This document shows positions 8,913-18,428 of a stretch of DNA of 55,449 nucleotides, piece by piece. The stretch is from Spirochaetales bacterium. Lineage in GTDB: Bacteria; Spirochaetota; Spirochaetia; SZUA-6; RPPD01. Every line of letters starts with the position of its first letter. The first letter of the stretch is position 1. The position numbers and the translations under genes are program-made. The notes under the pieces were generated by a model. It saw only the letters and a list, made by a program, of their open reading frames with translations, made no database searches and was not told the DNA's origin. The stretch lies in contig JAFGGG010000019.1 of the NCBI GenBank assembly GCA_016930675.1, forward strand, positions 1 to 55,449, in the 5' to 3' direction.

Positions 8913-9689
8913 CTAATTGAGCCTGGAACAAAACCAATTGAACAAAGCCTTTATTCTATAATAAAACGAAGCTGTTCTGCTTTCGGCAATCCCGAAAAGA
9001 TTGAAAGCATTCACGCACACCACCGAATAAAAAAGTATGGTATCTTCTTTGGGATAGATAAAAATAATGTAATTGAGATTATGAGGATCGATAAGCGGGA
9101 CCAGACCGTACCATATTTTGGTTAGATTCTCCATTTTCATTAGAAAATAGCCGTTTTCCGAATAATAGACGGTTTCGAAGATATTTTCCCCGAAGGATGA
9201 GTCGTTTTGATAAATAAAAAGCGTGCTGTAGGCAGGTATTATGGATACCAGACGGTCCGGAATTTTATTTTTTGTCTGGGGCGAGTCCACAATATACGCG
9301 TCATGGAACATTATTCGCATCCTTCCTCTGCTGCCGGAATAGTATTCTATTCCTTTGAGTGATTGGACGGATCTTAAGATGTTATAGAGTTCAAGCAGAT
9401 CCTTTTCCCGTGAAAAGTCTTTTCCGGTCATTTTATAGGTCAAAAGAACCTCAACGCCAAAAATAGGATTTAACTGCTTTATCTCCTTGATTATTTGCGC
9501 GCGTAACTTTATATCGGGAAAGTAGCTTAAGTTTACCTTATCATTAAAAGTAGTGCTCAGCTCTCCCGATTTCTCCAGCTTTTCAAGAACAGCAGCATCA
9601 AGTAGATTTTCAAATCCTTCCGGAAACTCTCCGTAAAAAAAACCCGTTACGAAACACAGTACCAAGATTGCCATAGCTCTCTTTTTCAT
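8913..9689 (-). CDS. Secreted protein of unknown function (DUF6675-like)
   Basis: 258 aa with an N-terminal signal peptide (MKKRAMAILVLCFVTGFFYG), so exported. The body is mixed alpha/beta with GVEVLLTYKM and YYSGSRGRMRIMFHDAY. It resembles a spirochaete-restricted family that I recall as DUF6675, but this is from memory. AGGAG lies 8 bp before the ATG. It is convergent with the GGDEF gene (10 bp between stops) and divergent from murG. No catalytic motif is evident. Confidence 0.6.
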   Translation of the reverse strand: MKKRAMAILVLCFVTGFFYGEFPEGFENLLDAAVLEKLEKSGELSTTFNDKVNLSYFPDIKLRAQIIKEIKQLNPIFGVEVLLTYKMTGKDFSREKDLLELYNILRSVQSLKGIEYYSGSRGRMRIMFHDAYIVDSPQTKNKIPDRLVSIIPAYSTLFIYQNDSSFGENIFETVYYSENGYFLMKMENLTKIWYGLVPLIDPHNLNYIIFIYPKEDTILFYSVVCVNAFNLFGIAESRTASFYYRIKALFNWFCSRLN

Positions 9690-9841
9690 GTTATGCTATA
9701 CTCCTTTAAGCCGTATAAATTATTGAGTAACAGTATACAATAATAAAACAAACAGATATACTAGAGATGTTACATATATTTATTCTCTATTTGCTATTTT
9801 AGCGCAAAAAAGGTAATTTTCATAATATAAAGAACAATGCA

Positions 9842-9859
9842 TATTGCGGTAACCCGCAA
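9842..9859. other. Small inverted repeat upstream of murG
   Basis: ATTGCGG (9842-9848) pairs with CCGCAAT (9853-9859) around TAAC. It directly precedes the much longer 17-bp inverted repeat in the murG leader, so the two may form consecutive stems in one transcript or paired protein sites. Confidence 0.45.
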
Positions 9860-9862
9860 TGT

Positions 9863-9909
9863 ACCACTGGCATAATTTTTGTAAAAAAAACGAAAATTAT
9901 GCCAGTGGT
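9863..9909 (+). promoter_or_regulatory. Perfect 17-bp inverted repeat covering the murG ribosome-binding region
   Basis: ACCACTGGCATAATTTT (9863-9879) is exactly complementary to AAAATTATGCCAGTGGT (9893-9909), with a 13-nt loop. The distal arm ends in GTGGT, next to GGTAAT and the ATG at 9916. In RNA the stem would occlude the only plausible Shine-Dalgarno sequence. As DNA it could instead be an operator, and the left arm also resembles a sigma-54 element. Which of these applies is unknown. Confidence 0.6.
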
Positions 9910-9915
9910 GGTAAT

Positions 9916-11007
9916 ATGAAAAGAGTGTTTTTTACAGGCGGCGGTACCGCAGGTCATGTATTTCCCGGTCTGGCCGTGGCACGTTTGCTTAAGAAAAAAT
10001 GGCCTTGTTCTCTTTACTGGATCGGAAAAGGCTACGGTATGGAGCGGTCTCTTGTGCATTCCGCCGGAATCCGTTTTTTAGCGATCCCGGCGGGTAAGCT
10101 GCGCAGATATTTCTCGGTTTGGAATGTGGTGGATATTTTTGCGTTTCTCGGCGGTATTTTTTACTCCTTTGTCTATTTGCTTGTTAAACGGCCCGCTTTG
10201 GTTTTTTCAAAAGGAGGATTCGTGAGCGTGCCTCCTCTTATCGCCGCGAAAATTTTAAGGATACCCAGCATTACTCATGAATCCGATTTTGATCCCGGAT
10301 TAGCGACCAAGATAAACGCGCGTTTTGCAGATAGAGTACTGACATCATTTGATCAGTCGCTTCGTTTCTTTCCCGGATCCATAAAACACAAAATTGTGTG
10401 CAGCGGAAATCCCGTGCGCTCTGAAATCCTAAAAGGTGATGCGCGTTTGGGAAAATCCATAACAGGCTGTCCTCCTGAAAAAAAATTGATTTTGGTAATA
10501 GGCGGAAGCCAGGGGTCTAGGCACATCAATAGATACATCAGCCTCATTATTGAAGAGCTTGTAAAAAAATGTTTTGTTGTACACCAAACCGGAGAAAAAA
10601 ATAATCGACAGCACAGGCACCTGAAGCACTATTATACTTCCCCTTTTTTTAAAGATGAGCTGCCGCATATCCTGGCCGCGGCGGACCTGGTAATAAGCCG
10701 CGCCGGCGCAAACACTTTGTGGGAATTGGCAGCAACAGGCACTCCTTCAATCCTTATCCCTTTAGGCACAAAAAGCAGCAGAGGCGACCAGCTGCGCAAT
10801 GCCAATATATTTAAAAACGCGGGCGCCAGTCTGGTCATCGCAGAAGAGTCCGTAACAGCCGGAAATCTTCTTGAAACCATTTTCTATCTGTTAGATAATA
10901 AGAGTGCTTTGATAAAAATGAGTAAATCGGCTCATGATATCGGCAGACCCCAGGCAAGTGAAAACATTGTCAAGATAATCCTTGAAACTGTAGGGAAAAA
11001 AAAATGA
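9916..11007 (+). CDS. murG: UDP-N-acetylglucosamine--N-acetylmuramyl-(pentapeptide) pyrophosphoryl-undecaprenol GlcNAc transferase
   Basis: Transfers GlcNAc from UDP-GlcNAc to lipid I, making lipid II at the inner face of the membrane. The start chosen is ATG 9916, giving KRVFFTGGGTAGHVFPGLAVA with the MurG glycine loop. An upstream in-frame ATG at 9859 would translate the inverted repeat. The GT-B C-terminal donor site shows ISRAGANTLWELAATGTPSILIPL. Length of 363 aa is normal. It overlaps cvpA by 4 bp (ATGA). The 17-bp inverted repeat over its translation start suggests regulated translation or transcription. Confidence 0.95.
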   Translation: MKRVFFTGGGTAGHVFPGLAVARLLKKKWPCSLYWIGKGYGMERSLVHSAGIRFLAIPAGKLRRYFSVWNVVDIFAFLGGIFYSFVYLLVKRPALVFSKGGFVSVPPLIAAKILRIPSITHESDFDPGLATKINARFADRVLTSFDQSLRFFPGSIKHKIVCSGNPVRSEILKGDARLGKSITGCPPEKKLILVIGGSQGSRHINRYISLIIEELVKKCFVVHQTGEKNNRQHRHLKHYYTSPFFKDELPHILAAADLVISRAGANTLWELAATGTPSILIPLGTKSSRGDQLRNANIFKNAGASLVIAEESVTAGNLLETIFYLLDNKSALIKMSKSAHDIGRPQASENIVKIILETVGKKK

Positions 11008-11519
11008 TTAGCGGTTTCACTATTGTAGATGTAGTATTTGTTTTAATCATACTCATCCTTGTAATACGAGGCGGAATGCGCGGTTTTATAATTGAGGTTT
11101 CCACTTTGGCTGCGCCTCTATTAGGACTCCTCTGCGCAGTCATTTTTTCCAATCTTGTAACAGAGCTCGTTGGACTGTTAACCGGTATGACCAACTCAAT
11201 ATGGAACTACATTATTGCTTTCTTAGGTGTTTTCCTTGTCGTATATTTGATTATCTTTTTTATACAGGGAACCCTGCAGAGCATTGTGACAAAACTCGAG
11301 TTGCATAATCTGGATCGGGTATTGGGAAGTATCCTCGGTCTGGTTGAGGGTATATTGATAATAGCGATCATATTAATTCTCGCTTACTGGATCCCTATTG
11401 AGGGATTAAAGCAATCGTTTGAAAGCAGTTTCTTCTTCAACCTGCTTAAACCCTTTATCCCGTCCATACCCGATATATTTAAATTGGTACCTTTAAGAGA
11501 AGCATGTTTGAAAATATAA
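11004..11519 (+). CDS. CvpA family membrane protein
   Basis: 171 aa with four predicted membrane segments, starting FTIVDVVFVLIILILVIRGGMRGF, the typical CvpA opening (V-D-x6-5-L...RGxxRG). CvpA proteins are linked to colicin V production and envelope homeostasis in other bacteria. It overlaps murG by 4 bp and the delta' gene by 16 bp, so it sits inside a co-transcribed block. Confidence 0.85.
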   Translation: MISGFTIVDVVFVLIILILVIRGGMRGFIIEVSTLAAPLLGLLCAVIFSNLVTELVGLLTGMTNSIWNYIIAFLGVFLVVYLIIFFIQGTLQSIVTKLELHNLDRVLGSILGLVEGILIIAIILILAYWIPIEGLKQSFESSFFFNLLKPFIPSIPDIFKLVPLREACLKI

Positions 11520-12724
11520 TCGGCAACACAACAGTTATTTCTATCCTCAAGCACGAATTAAGCCAAGGCATAATCCCGCGAGCGGCACTGTTTTATGGTC
11601 CGCCTTATACGGGCAAGCTGAGTACGGCGTTGGAAATCGCACGAATATTGGTCTGTGATAAAAAAACCGCTTTGTGGAACTGCACCTGTCATCAGTGCAG
11701 ATTAAATCGGGAACTGCTTCACCCGTATGTGACGCTGCTTGGCTCGCGTTATTTCGGTATTGAGATTGCAGCTTCGGGAGACGCGCTCTACCGTACAAGG
11801 AAACACGCTTCCCAATATTTATTTATCCGGGCGGTGCGAAAATTAACCAGAAGATTCGATCCCGCTATCTGGCATGGTGATGAAAGTGCCCGGAAAAAAA
11901 TCCAAGAGCTTATTATCCGCATTGAAGAGCTGCTCGACGCGGTAAGCCCCCACAGTGTATTACCGGAAAAAAATGCCCTTTCCAATCTTATCGCCTCTTT
12001 AATCGAACACTGCAACAACCTCTCTTCATATATAAGTGAGGATAATATTCCCATCAATCATATAAGAAATGCAGTTCAGTGGGCTCATTTATCCGCTCCC
12101 AAGTCACCTAAAATCATAATTGTTGAAAACGCGGAAAATATGCTGGAATCATCCCGGAACTCACTCTTGAAAATATTGGAGGAACCGCCGCCTCATGTTT
12201 ATTTAATCCTTACCGCGACAAGACTGACCAATATTATCCCTACCATCCGCTCCCGGTTACGGCACTATAAATTCAAACACCGAAATGAGGAACAGGTAAA
12301 AGATATCCTGAAACGGATCTTTAATGAAGAATCGTTAGACTTTCCCTCACTGGAGAGTTATTTTTTAGCATGGCAGGATATTAACGCTATGACACTCATG
12401 AATCTGGCTAAAACCTTTTTTCAAAAAGTAACGGATCCCGACAGCATGCATGTGGATATTTTACAGGATATGCAGGAGTTGTTTGCCACACAAGCCACAA
12501 AAAGGCTTATTTCACTATTTATCCAAGAATTATTGCGGGTGCTTAACAATTATTTCCTTGACAACCTGAATCAGGAAGAAACGAATGCGCGGACACCGGA
12601 TATCACCCGGCTTAGAACCTGGGTAGCTATAATAGGCAAGCGCTACCGTGAACACAAGACACTCAATCTACAGGCCCAGCTTTTTATTCAAAATCTCTTT
12701 TATCAAATGAAGGCGGTGCTATGA
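11504..12724 (+). CDS. DNA polymerase III subunit delta' (HolB-like AAA+ clamp-loader protein)
   Basis: 406 aa. It opens MFENIIGNTTVISILKHEL, then has a P-loop GPPYTGKLS and the zinc-binding CTCHQC (about 57-62), matching DnaX/HolB clamp-loader subunits. ILEEPPPHVYLILTA (sensor region) and TIRSRL complete the AAA+ signature. A long insert (about 85-180) between the zinc knuckle and the second half makes it larger than E. coli HolB. It overlaps both neighbours: 16 bp with cvpA and 4 bp with the kinase. Confidence 0.85.
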   Translation: MFENIIGNTTVISILKHELSQGIIPRAALFYGPPYTGKLSTALEIARILVCDKKTALWNCTCHQCRLNRELLHPYVTLLGSRYFGIEIAASGDALYRTRKHASQYLFIRAVRKLTRRFDPAIWHGDESARKKIQELIIRIEELLDAVSPHSVLPEKNALSNLIASLIEHCNNLSSYISEDNIPINHIRNAVQWAHLSAPKSPKIIIVENAENMLESSRNSLLKILEEPPPHVYLILTATRLTNIIPTIRSRLRHYKFKHRNEEQVKDILKRIFNEESLDFPSLESYFLAWQDINAMTLMNLAKTFFQKVTDPDSMHVDILQDMQELFATQATKRLISLFIQELLRVLNNYFLDNLNQEETNARTPDITRLRTWVAIIGKRYREHKTLNLQAQLFIQNLFYQMKAVL

Positions 12725-13893
12725 GGAAATTCATTGAAAAAGCATTGCTTAAATGGGAGAAACTGGACCGCGGAAGTATCCGCAACCTGTTCGCCGATAT
12801 CGCCTCAGATAATGAACTATTGGAAATGGTGCTTCATTCCATGACCGACGGCGTACTTGTTACGGATAGAGATAACAACATTCTGTTGTTCAATAAAGCT
12901 TCTGAACGAATGATTCCGTTTACTTCAAATGATATTATAGAAAAAAAAATTTGGAATGTAATCGATGACACCGAGCTGATAAACTTTTTTAAAGAAAAGC
13001 TTTTAAACCAGGAAAAGGCCAAAGACAATAATTTTGTACTCGGCAGCGGTGTGGCCAAGACAATTTCCATCAGCATTATGCCCCTGGTAAAGGAAGGTAA
13101 AATTCAGGGTAATCTCATTCATATAGAGGATGTTACGGAAAAAAAGATCAATCAGGCCCGCCTGCGCAGAGCGGAAAGTCTGGCGGCGCTTACCACACTG
13201 GCAGCCGGAGTAGCGCATGAAATTAAAAATCCTTTGGGTTCGATCAGTATTCATCTGCAGCTTGCTCAAAAAGAAATGAAAAAAAAACAAACAATAAAAA
13301 CAAAATCCATAAAGCAGTACCTGGAAGTAATAAATGAAGAGGTGGAGCGTTTAAACCGCATCGTAGTCGATTTTCTTTTCGCGGTTCGCCCCATGGATAT
13401 GAAATTAGAGGAGAGCAGCTTAAACCAATTGATAAAAGAACTATTGGATTTCTTAAAATTCGAACTGGAACAGGCCCATATCCGGATTGAAACAAATCTG
13501 GCCCGCAATTTGCCGAAGATTCTCATGGACGAGAAGTATATGAAACAGGCACTGCTCAATCTTATTAAAAATTCACTTTCAGCCATGCCCGACGGAGGCG
13601 TGCTTAGAATCGAAACCGCTACCAAAGGCCCGGATGTCGTCTTAAAAGTAATCGATAACGGCTGCGGCATCCCGGAAGCCATTATGGACAAAATTTTTGA
13701 GCCCTATTTTACTACCAAAGAGTTTGGATCGGGATTGGGCTTGACACTGGTATATAAAATAGTCAAAGAACACATGGGTGATGTTACTCTAAACTCAAAA
13801 CAAGGTGAGGGAACCACTTTTATCCTCACTTTTTCTATTCCGCAAAAAGAAAAACGATTGCTCGAATATGAGGGAGAAAGGAATGAAATTTAA
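12721..13893 (+). CDS. PAS-domain sensor histidine kinase, NtrB/AtoS-like
   Basis: 390 aa, cytoplasmic because no membrane segment is visible. A PAS domain spans about 33-145 (LHSMTDGVLVTDRDNNILLFN). The phosphoacceptor is His166 in GVAHEIKNPLGSI. The ATPase domain has LLNLIKNSLSAMP (N box), DNGCGIP and GSGLGL. It overlaps the following response regulator by 11 bp, so the pair is a two-component system feeding sigma-54-dependent transcription. The signal is unknown. Co-location with murG, cvpA and holB suggests shared expression rather than shared function. Confidence 0.92.
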   Translation: MRKFIEKALLKWEKLDRGSIRNLFADIASDNELLEMVLHSMTDGVLVTDRDNNILLFNKASERMIPFTSNDIIEKKIWNVIDDTELINFFKEKLLNQEKAKDNNFVLGSGVAKTISISIMPLVKEGKIQGNLIHIEDVTEKKINQARLRRAESLAALTTLAAGVAHEIKNPLGSISIHLQLAQKEMKKKQTIKTKSIKQYLEVINEEVERLNRIVVDFLFAVRPMDMKLEESSLNQLIKELLDFLKFELEQAHIRIETNLARNLPKILMDEKYMKQALLNLIKNSLSAMPDGGVLRIETATKGPDVVLKVIDNGCGIPEAIMDKIFEPYFTTKEFGSGLGLTLVYKIVKEHMGDVTLNSKQGEGTTFILTFSIPQKEKRLLEYEGERNEI

Positions 13894-15232
13894 TATCCTT
13901 GTTGCTGATGATGAAAAAAATATCAGAGAGGGTTTGGGAAAGGCTCTGGAGCTTGAAGGTTATAAAACATTTCTGGCCGCGGACGGCGATCAGGCCCTGT
14001 TGCTTGTGGAAAATGAGGAGATCGATCTGGTAATTGCCGATTTGAAAATGCCCGGACTTTCCGGAGAAGAGCTGCTTAAAAAAGTCGTCTCCTCCTATCC
14101 CACTGTTCCCGTAATCATCCTTACCGGCCACGGTACCATCGAATCGGCTGTTAAAGCCATGAGAGACGGAGCATATGACTTTCTCACCAAACCTTTAAAT
14201 CTGGAACGGCTTTCACTTTTGGTAAAAAGAGCCCTTTCCAACAGGGAACTGTTCCTGCAGCATCGTGCTTTACAGGAGGAGCTGGACCGCAGAAGCAAAT
14301 TTCCGCAGATTATCGGGAAAAGCACGCGCATGCAAAAGATATTTGAAGTAATAAACCAGGTGGCGCCCACCAAAGCATCGATAATCATTACCGGGGAGAG
14401 TGGAGTAGGCAAAGAGATAATCGCCGACGCCATCCACTATAATTCTCCGCGCAAAGATAAACCTTATATTAAAGTTCACTGTGCGGCCCTTACGGAAACA
14501 TTGCTTGAGAGTGAACTCTTCGGACATGAAAAAGGAGCGTTTACGGGTGCCATTTCGCGACGCCGCGGACGTTTTGAACTGGCGCACGGCGGTACAATTT
14601 TTTTGGACGAAATCGGTGAGATTAATCAGAACATCCAAATCAAAATATTAAGGGTTTTACATGAAAAAAAGTTCGAACGCGTGGGAGGCGAAGAAACTAT
14701 TGATGTGGATGTGCGGATTATCTCGGCCACCAATAAAAATCTTAAAAAAGAAATCGAAAAAAATAATTTTCGGGAAGACCTCTATTATAGATTAAATGTG
14801 GTAAATATCCATATTCCGCCTCTAAGAGAACGTAAGGATGATATTCCCCTGCTTATAGCCACTTTCTTAAAAGAATTTACAGAAGAGAACAAGAAGAAAA
14901 TACAAGGCATGGATACAAAAGCCGGTCTGATTCTCAACCAGTACTCATGGCCCGGTAATGTGCGGGAGCTCCGCAACTGTATAGAAAGCGCTGTTGTGAT
15001 GTGCAAAGGCGCGATTATTACTGAGGACGATCTTCCGCCTTATTTACGGGCGACTACTGAAAAAGACACTATCAAACTTAATACAGGCATTACTTTACAG
15101 GAAGCTGAGAAGCAGATTATCACACTCACTCTTAACCAAAACGGAGGCAATAAAAGTAAAACAGCGGATATTCTCGGCATCGGCAGGAAAACACTTCACC
15201 GCAAGTTGAATGAATACAAAATTGAGAATTAA
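13883..15232 (+). CDS. NtrC-family sigma-54-dependent response regulator
   Basis: 449 aa from ATG 13883, placed after GGGAGAAAGG; in-frame ATGs further upstream would add a meaningless leader inside the kinase gene. The receiver domain (1-120) has acidic residues D9/D10, phospho-Asp53 in IADLKMP, and a conserved Lys. The AAA+ domain has GESGVGKE, the sigma-54 contact GAFTGA and the Walker B region FLDEIGE. A Fis-type helix-turn-helix ends the protein ([17 protein letters not shown]). It activates sigma-54 promoters after phosphorylation by the preceding kinase. In many spirochaetes such regulators control motility or metabolic genes; the target here is unknown. Confidence 0.94.
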   Translation: MKFNILVADDEKNIREGLGKALELEGYKTFLAADGDQALLLVENEEIDLVIADLKMPGLSGEELLKKVVSSYPTVPVIILTGHGTIESAVKAMRDGAYDFLTKPLNLERLSLLVKRALSNRELFLQHRALQEELDRRSKFPQIIGKSTRMQKIFEVINQVAPTKASIIITGESGVGKEIIADAIHYNSPRKDKPYIKVHCAALTETLLESELFGHEKGAFTGAISRRRGRFELAHGGTIFLDEIGEINQNIQIKILRVLHEKKFERVGGEETIDVDVRIISATNKNLKKEIEKNNFREDLYYRLNVVNIHIPPLRERKDDIPLLIATFLKEFTEENKKKIQGMDTKAGLILNQYSWPGNVRELRNCIESAVVMCKGAIITEDDLPPYLRATTEKDTIKLNTGITLQEAEKQIITLTLNQNGGNKSKTADILGIGRKTLHRKLNEYKIEN

Positions 15233-16905
15233 TCCTGTTTTAATTTACGCTTCATTTCAATAATACGCTTCGAGGCAAGCTCAATATGAATGTTTGAATC
15301 TTCCGACGACCTGTCAATATATTCACTGTAGGCCCTTAAAGCTGCGGGTAAATCACCTTTCTTATGAAAGATCATACCTTGCAAGAACTGCGCCTCAGGA
15401 AAAGCGGGATTAATACTCACCATTGTTTTCATATCCTTTAATGCGGCAGTTACTCCCCCCTCTTCACAGAATGAATAGGCTCTGTAATAAAGCGCTTCCA
15501 CATGTTCTTCATCCACCTCAAGTACTTTCGTAAACTCCAGAATAGCTTTATCATAATCAGCCTTTTCGAAATAACTCTTGCCCCGTTTGAAATAGATATA
15601 AGCCAATAGGTTTTTTTCAAGCTCTTTATCCGAAAGATATTCCTCTACATTAATTTTTTCTATAAACCTGTTTTCAGGCCTCGCAAAGAAATATCCCTGC
15701 CCGTATTTTACTCCCAACTCAACCAACTTCTGCATTTCATTTTGATGATGAACGCCTTCGGCGACAATATCACAGTTTATAGTTTGGGCCGCCTTGTTTA
15801 CCTGCTCGATGAACTTACAAGCCAAAGTATTGCTGTCGATGTGCCGAATCAGATCCAGCCCGAGTTTAATATAGGCAATACCGGAATCCTGTAAAACCTT
15901 TAAGCACTCTTCATCATCCGGATTTTTAATCACGACCGCGCATTTTATCTGATTATAAAATCTCATTAATTTCTGCATAAAGGAAATACATTCCGCAACA
16001 GGTTCATCACTGAGTTCAAACACTAATGTATCGAGCCCGATATCATTCTCTTTTAGAATTTGCATAAACTGTTCGGCGAACAACTCATGTTTATATAGAT
16101 TCGACGGAACTATCTTGATGAAAAGTTTTTTGTTTTTGGCTATGCCTCTTGCGTTTTTTATAATCTTTTTTTTACTTATCCAGTCCAATTCGAAAACGAG
16201 CCCCATAGTACTGGCGAAATTGAACAGGCTGTAAGCATTCGTAAATAAAGAATCGTCAGGTCCTTGGATAAAGGCCTCATAACCCAGCACACTATTATCA
16301 GAAAGGTTGATAATGGGCTGATAGCGGGTCTGCAGATCTTCATCCACGATGATTTTGTAGAGCAGTTTTCTTTTTATCATCGCGATTTTTACCTGTAAAT
16401 ATCCGGCGGTAACTTCAGCCTCATGAATTAAGTTCTGTAAAAACTGTATCTCCTCTACATAAGGATTATAAAAAGTGAACGCATACCCCAATTTTAGCTT
16501 TGGCTCATTATGGGTTATCGGGAATATTGTAGCGAAGAGAGCATTGAAAAGAGCATCATACAGCCGCAAACACATTTTCTCATAATCATCCACATGCACG
16601 TAACTCTTTTCACGCGACTTGCTTAAAAAAATATAATATTTGCTTCCGCCTGTAAGATTCAAGGCGATAATATCATCCCGGCGGATTTCTTTTCCCCGTA
16701 GAGAAGCAATACAACTATGAATGGTTCTGGTTACGGACTGGTATATACTTTTGCTATAATATAATTGCATTTCAAAGTAGGGTGTCATATCAATCAGGAT
16801 GACACCCAGCTTACGGTTACTTTTAAGCCATGCCATAATCTTAGGCAGCTGACTCTCCATATTCGCAATAGTTACTATATCTTTTTTAGGTTTGTTTGAT
16901 TTCAT
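15229..16905 (-). CDS. Degenerate GGDEF-EAL protein with TPR tail
   Basis: 558 aa. The N-terminal third (about 30-160) looks like a decayed GGDEF domain, with GGSKYYIF in place of GGDEFxxL (86-93). An EAL-like domain (about 185-430) has YEAFIQG instead of E-A-L/V-x-R, FELSDE, and AEGVHHQNEMQKL with GQGYFFARP, but the expected D-D-F-G-T-G loop is replaced by IKNPDDEEC. C-terminal residues about 435-545 contain three TPR-like helical repeats. The protein probably binds c-di-GMP or partners rather than hydrolysing it. Its stop overlaps the convergent ntrC-like gene by 4 bp. Confidence 0.8.
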   Translation of the reverse strand: MKSNKPKKDIVTIANMESQLPKIMAWLKSNRKLGVILIDMTPYFEMQLYYSKSIYQSVTRTIHSCIASLRGKEIRRDDIIALNLTGGSKYYIFLSKSREKSYVHVDDYEKMCLRLYDALFNALFATIFPITHNEPKLKLGYAFTFYNPYVEEIQFLQNLIHEAEVTAGYLQVKIAMIKRKLLYKIIVDEDLQTRYQPIINLSDNSVLGYEAFIQGPDDSLFTNAYSLFNFASTMGLVFELDWISKKKIIKNARGIAKNKKLFIKIVPSNLYKHELFAEQFMQILKENDIGLDTLVFELSDEPVAECISFMQKLMRFYNQIKCAVVIKNPDDEECLKVLQDSGIAYIKLGLDLIRHIDSNTLACKFIEQVNKAAQTINCDIVAEGVHHQNEMQKLVELGVKYGQGYFFARPENRFIEKINVEEYLSDKELEKNLLAYIYFKRGKSYFEKADYDKAILEFTKVLEVDEEHVEALYYRAYSFCEEGGVTAALKDMKTMVSINPAFPEAQFLQGMIFHKKGDLPAALRAYSEYIDRSSEDSNIHIELASKRIIEMKRKLKQD

Positions 16906-17021
16906 ACTTCCACTTTACACTGTAGTTTTTCTGTTCTTGTATTGTCAAGCGCAATTTCTGCAGATTTATATAGCAAATTAATGTCTAATATGTTAATAGT
17001 TATCCTAAGATTTTAATTTTT

Positions 17022-17480
17022 ATGCAGAAAAAAAATAGTATTATTGTAAAATACACAAGCAATTCTCTAAAAGATACTCTGAACATAGGAAAGCAGCTGG
17101 CTAAAAACCTAAAACCGGGCGCCGTGATTTCACTCACCGGCCCTTTGGGCGCAGGAAAGACAGCACTCGTTAAAGGGATTGCAAAGGGCTTAAGAATCAA
17201 AGAAGAGATTACTAGCCCGACTTTCACGATTATTTCCGTCTATCAAGGCAGTCTGCCTCTTTATCATGTCGACCTTTACCGCATCCATGAGGCGGCAGAA
17301 CTCTGCGATATCGGACTTGATGAAATAATGGCTGGTCAAGGCATTACCGCGATTGAATGGCCGGAAAAAGCGATTAACCTGCTCCCGGAACACACGCTTG
17401 CCGTGACCATCCGTATCCAAACAGACGGTACGAGGGAAATCCATATTCAAGGATGGACAAATGAATATATTAGCAGTTGA
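17022..17480 (+). CDS. tsaE: tRNA N6-threonylcarbamoyladenosine biosynthesis ATPase TsaE
   Basis: 152 aa. The P-loop GPLGAGKTALVKGIAKGL (about 41-58) and SPTFTIISVY, then HVDLYRI and IEWPEKA, are the TsaE signature. With TsaB and TsaD it makes t6A37 on ANN-decoding tRNAs. It overlaps tsaB by 20 bp, so the two are co-translated. No clear Shine-Dalgarno sequence precedes the ATG. Neither tsaD nor tsaC is in the window. Confidence 0.94.
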   Translation: MQKKNSIIVKYTSNSLKDTLNIGKQLAKNLKPGAVISLTGPLGAGKTALVKGIAKGLRIKEEITSPTFTIISVYQGSLPLYHVDLYRIHEAAELCDIGLDEIMAGQGITAIEWPEKAINLLPEHTLAVTIRIQTDGTREIHIQGWTNEYISS

Positions 17481-18138
17481 TACATCCACGGAATTTCTTT
17501 CCTTAAGTCTTGTCTGTGAAGAAAAGAGTTTGATGCTCAGCTCTGACGTAGGCTATCGGCACGGTGAAACCCTCATCTCCCATATGGATTATCTTTTTAA
17601 GCAAATGGGTCTCCGGCCTTCCAGCTTGAATCTGGTGGTATGCGCAATCGGTCCTGGTTCGTTTACCGGATTGAGAATAGGTTTGGCCACGGTTAAAGGA
17701 ATATGCACAGCCTGTGCCTGTCCTCTTAGCGCCGTGTCTGGACTGGATGCCATGGCCCATAGGTTTCGTAATTACACAGGAGTGGTAATGCCGATAATCG
17801 ACGCCAAGAAGAATTGCTTTTATACCGCTGTGTATAAACAAGGTCATAAGCAGAGTGATTATTTAGACATCAGTCCGCACGCATTACTGGAACTCATCAA
17901 TCAAAAAAAACACGTACTGTTAACCGGGCCGCACGCACAGCTGGCCCTTGCAAAAATACAGGACACAAAAGCGCGCATTAAAGCGCATATCGATACGGTT
18001 ATCCTGCATTCAGATCCGGAATCACTGTTGCAGCTTGGAAAAATCATGTTTCAAGAACGGGGAGCAACACCTCTAACGGTAAGCCCGCTCTATATTCGAA
18101 AAAGCGAAGCCGAACTTGCGAAGCAGAAAAAAACATAA
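17461..18138 (+). CDS. tsaB: tRNA threonylcarbamoyladenosine biosynthesis protein TsaB
   Basis: 225 aa ASKHA-fold scaffold subunit. It opens MNILAVDTSTEFLSLSL and carries CAIGPGSFTGLRIGLATVKG, the TsaB hallmark; V-M-P-I-I-D-A-K-K-N follows. The length matches the family. It is paired with tsaE by a 20-bp overlap and is convergent with csrA, with only 29 bp between the stops. Confidence 0.94.
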   Translation: MNILAVDTSTEFLSLSLVCEEKSLMLSSDVGYRHGETLISHMDYLFKQMGLRPSSLNLVVCAIGPGSFTGLRIGLATVKGICTACACPLSAVSGLDAMAHRFRNYTGVVMPIIDAKKNCFYTAVYKQGHKQSDYLDISPHALLELINQKKHVLLTGPHAQLALAKIQDTKARIKAHIDTVILHSDPESLLQLGKIMFQERGATPLTVSPLYIRKSEAELAKQKKT

Positions 18139-18167
18139 TCATATTATTATTTAAAAAGGATCAACTA

Positions 18168-18428
18168 TTACTTTTTCTTTTCGTCGTCGCTTTTTTTGGC
18201 TGTTTCTTTAAAAAGGTCGCTTAAGGCCGGAATGATATCGGGTTTGGCTTTTACAGCTTCGATATTTTCTTTCTGGATCGCCAGATATACTTCTTTTCTA
18301 TAGACCTTTACATTTTTCGGCGCGGCAATACCAACCTTTACCTGATCGCCTTTGATGTCGACGATGGAGACCTCGATCTGATCCCCGATCATAATACTTT
18401 CATCTATTTTTCTCGCTAATATCAGCAT
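18168..18428 (-). CDS. csrA: Carbon storage regulator CsrA
   Basis: 86 aa from ATG 18428, giving [20 protein letters not shown], the standard CsrA opening; an in-frame start at 18482 would add residues encoded within fliW. The RNA-binding core is followed by an extended lysine-rich tail (KKSDDEKKK). CsrA represses translation by binding GGA in leaders and is sequestered by FliW. It overlaps fliW by 7 bp. In flagellated bacteria the pair couples flagellin level to translation. Confidence 0.95.
   Translation of the reverse strand: MLILARKIDESIMIGDQIEVSIVDIKGDQVKVGIAAPKNVKVYRKEVYLAIQKENIEAVKAKPDIIPALSDLFKETAKKSDDEKKK

Noticed and set aside
9859..9915. Upstream in-frame start for murG
   Set aside because: It would encode the inverted repeat (MYHWHNFCKKNE...), which is not part of any MurG; the conserved opening begins at 9916.
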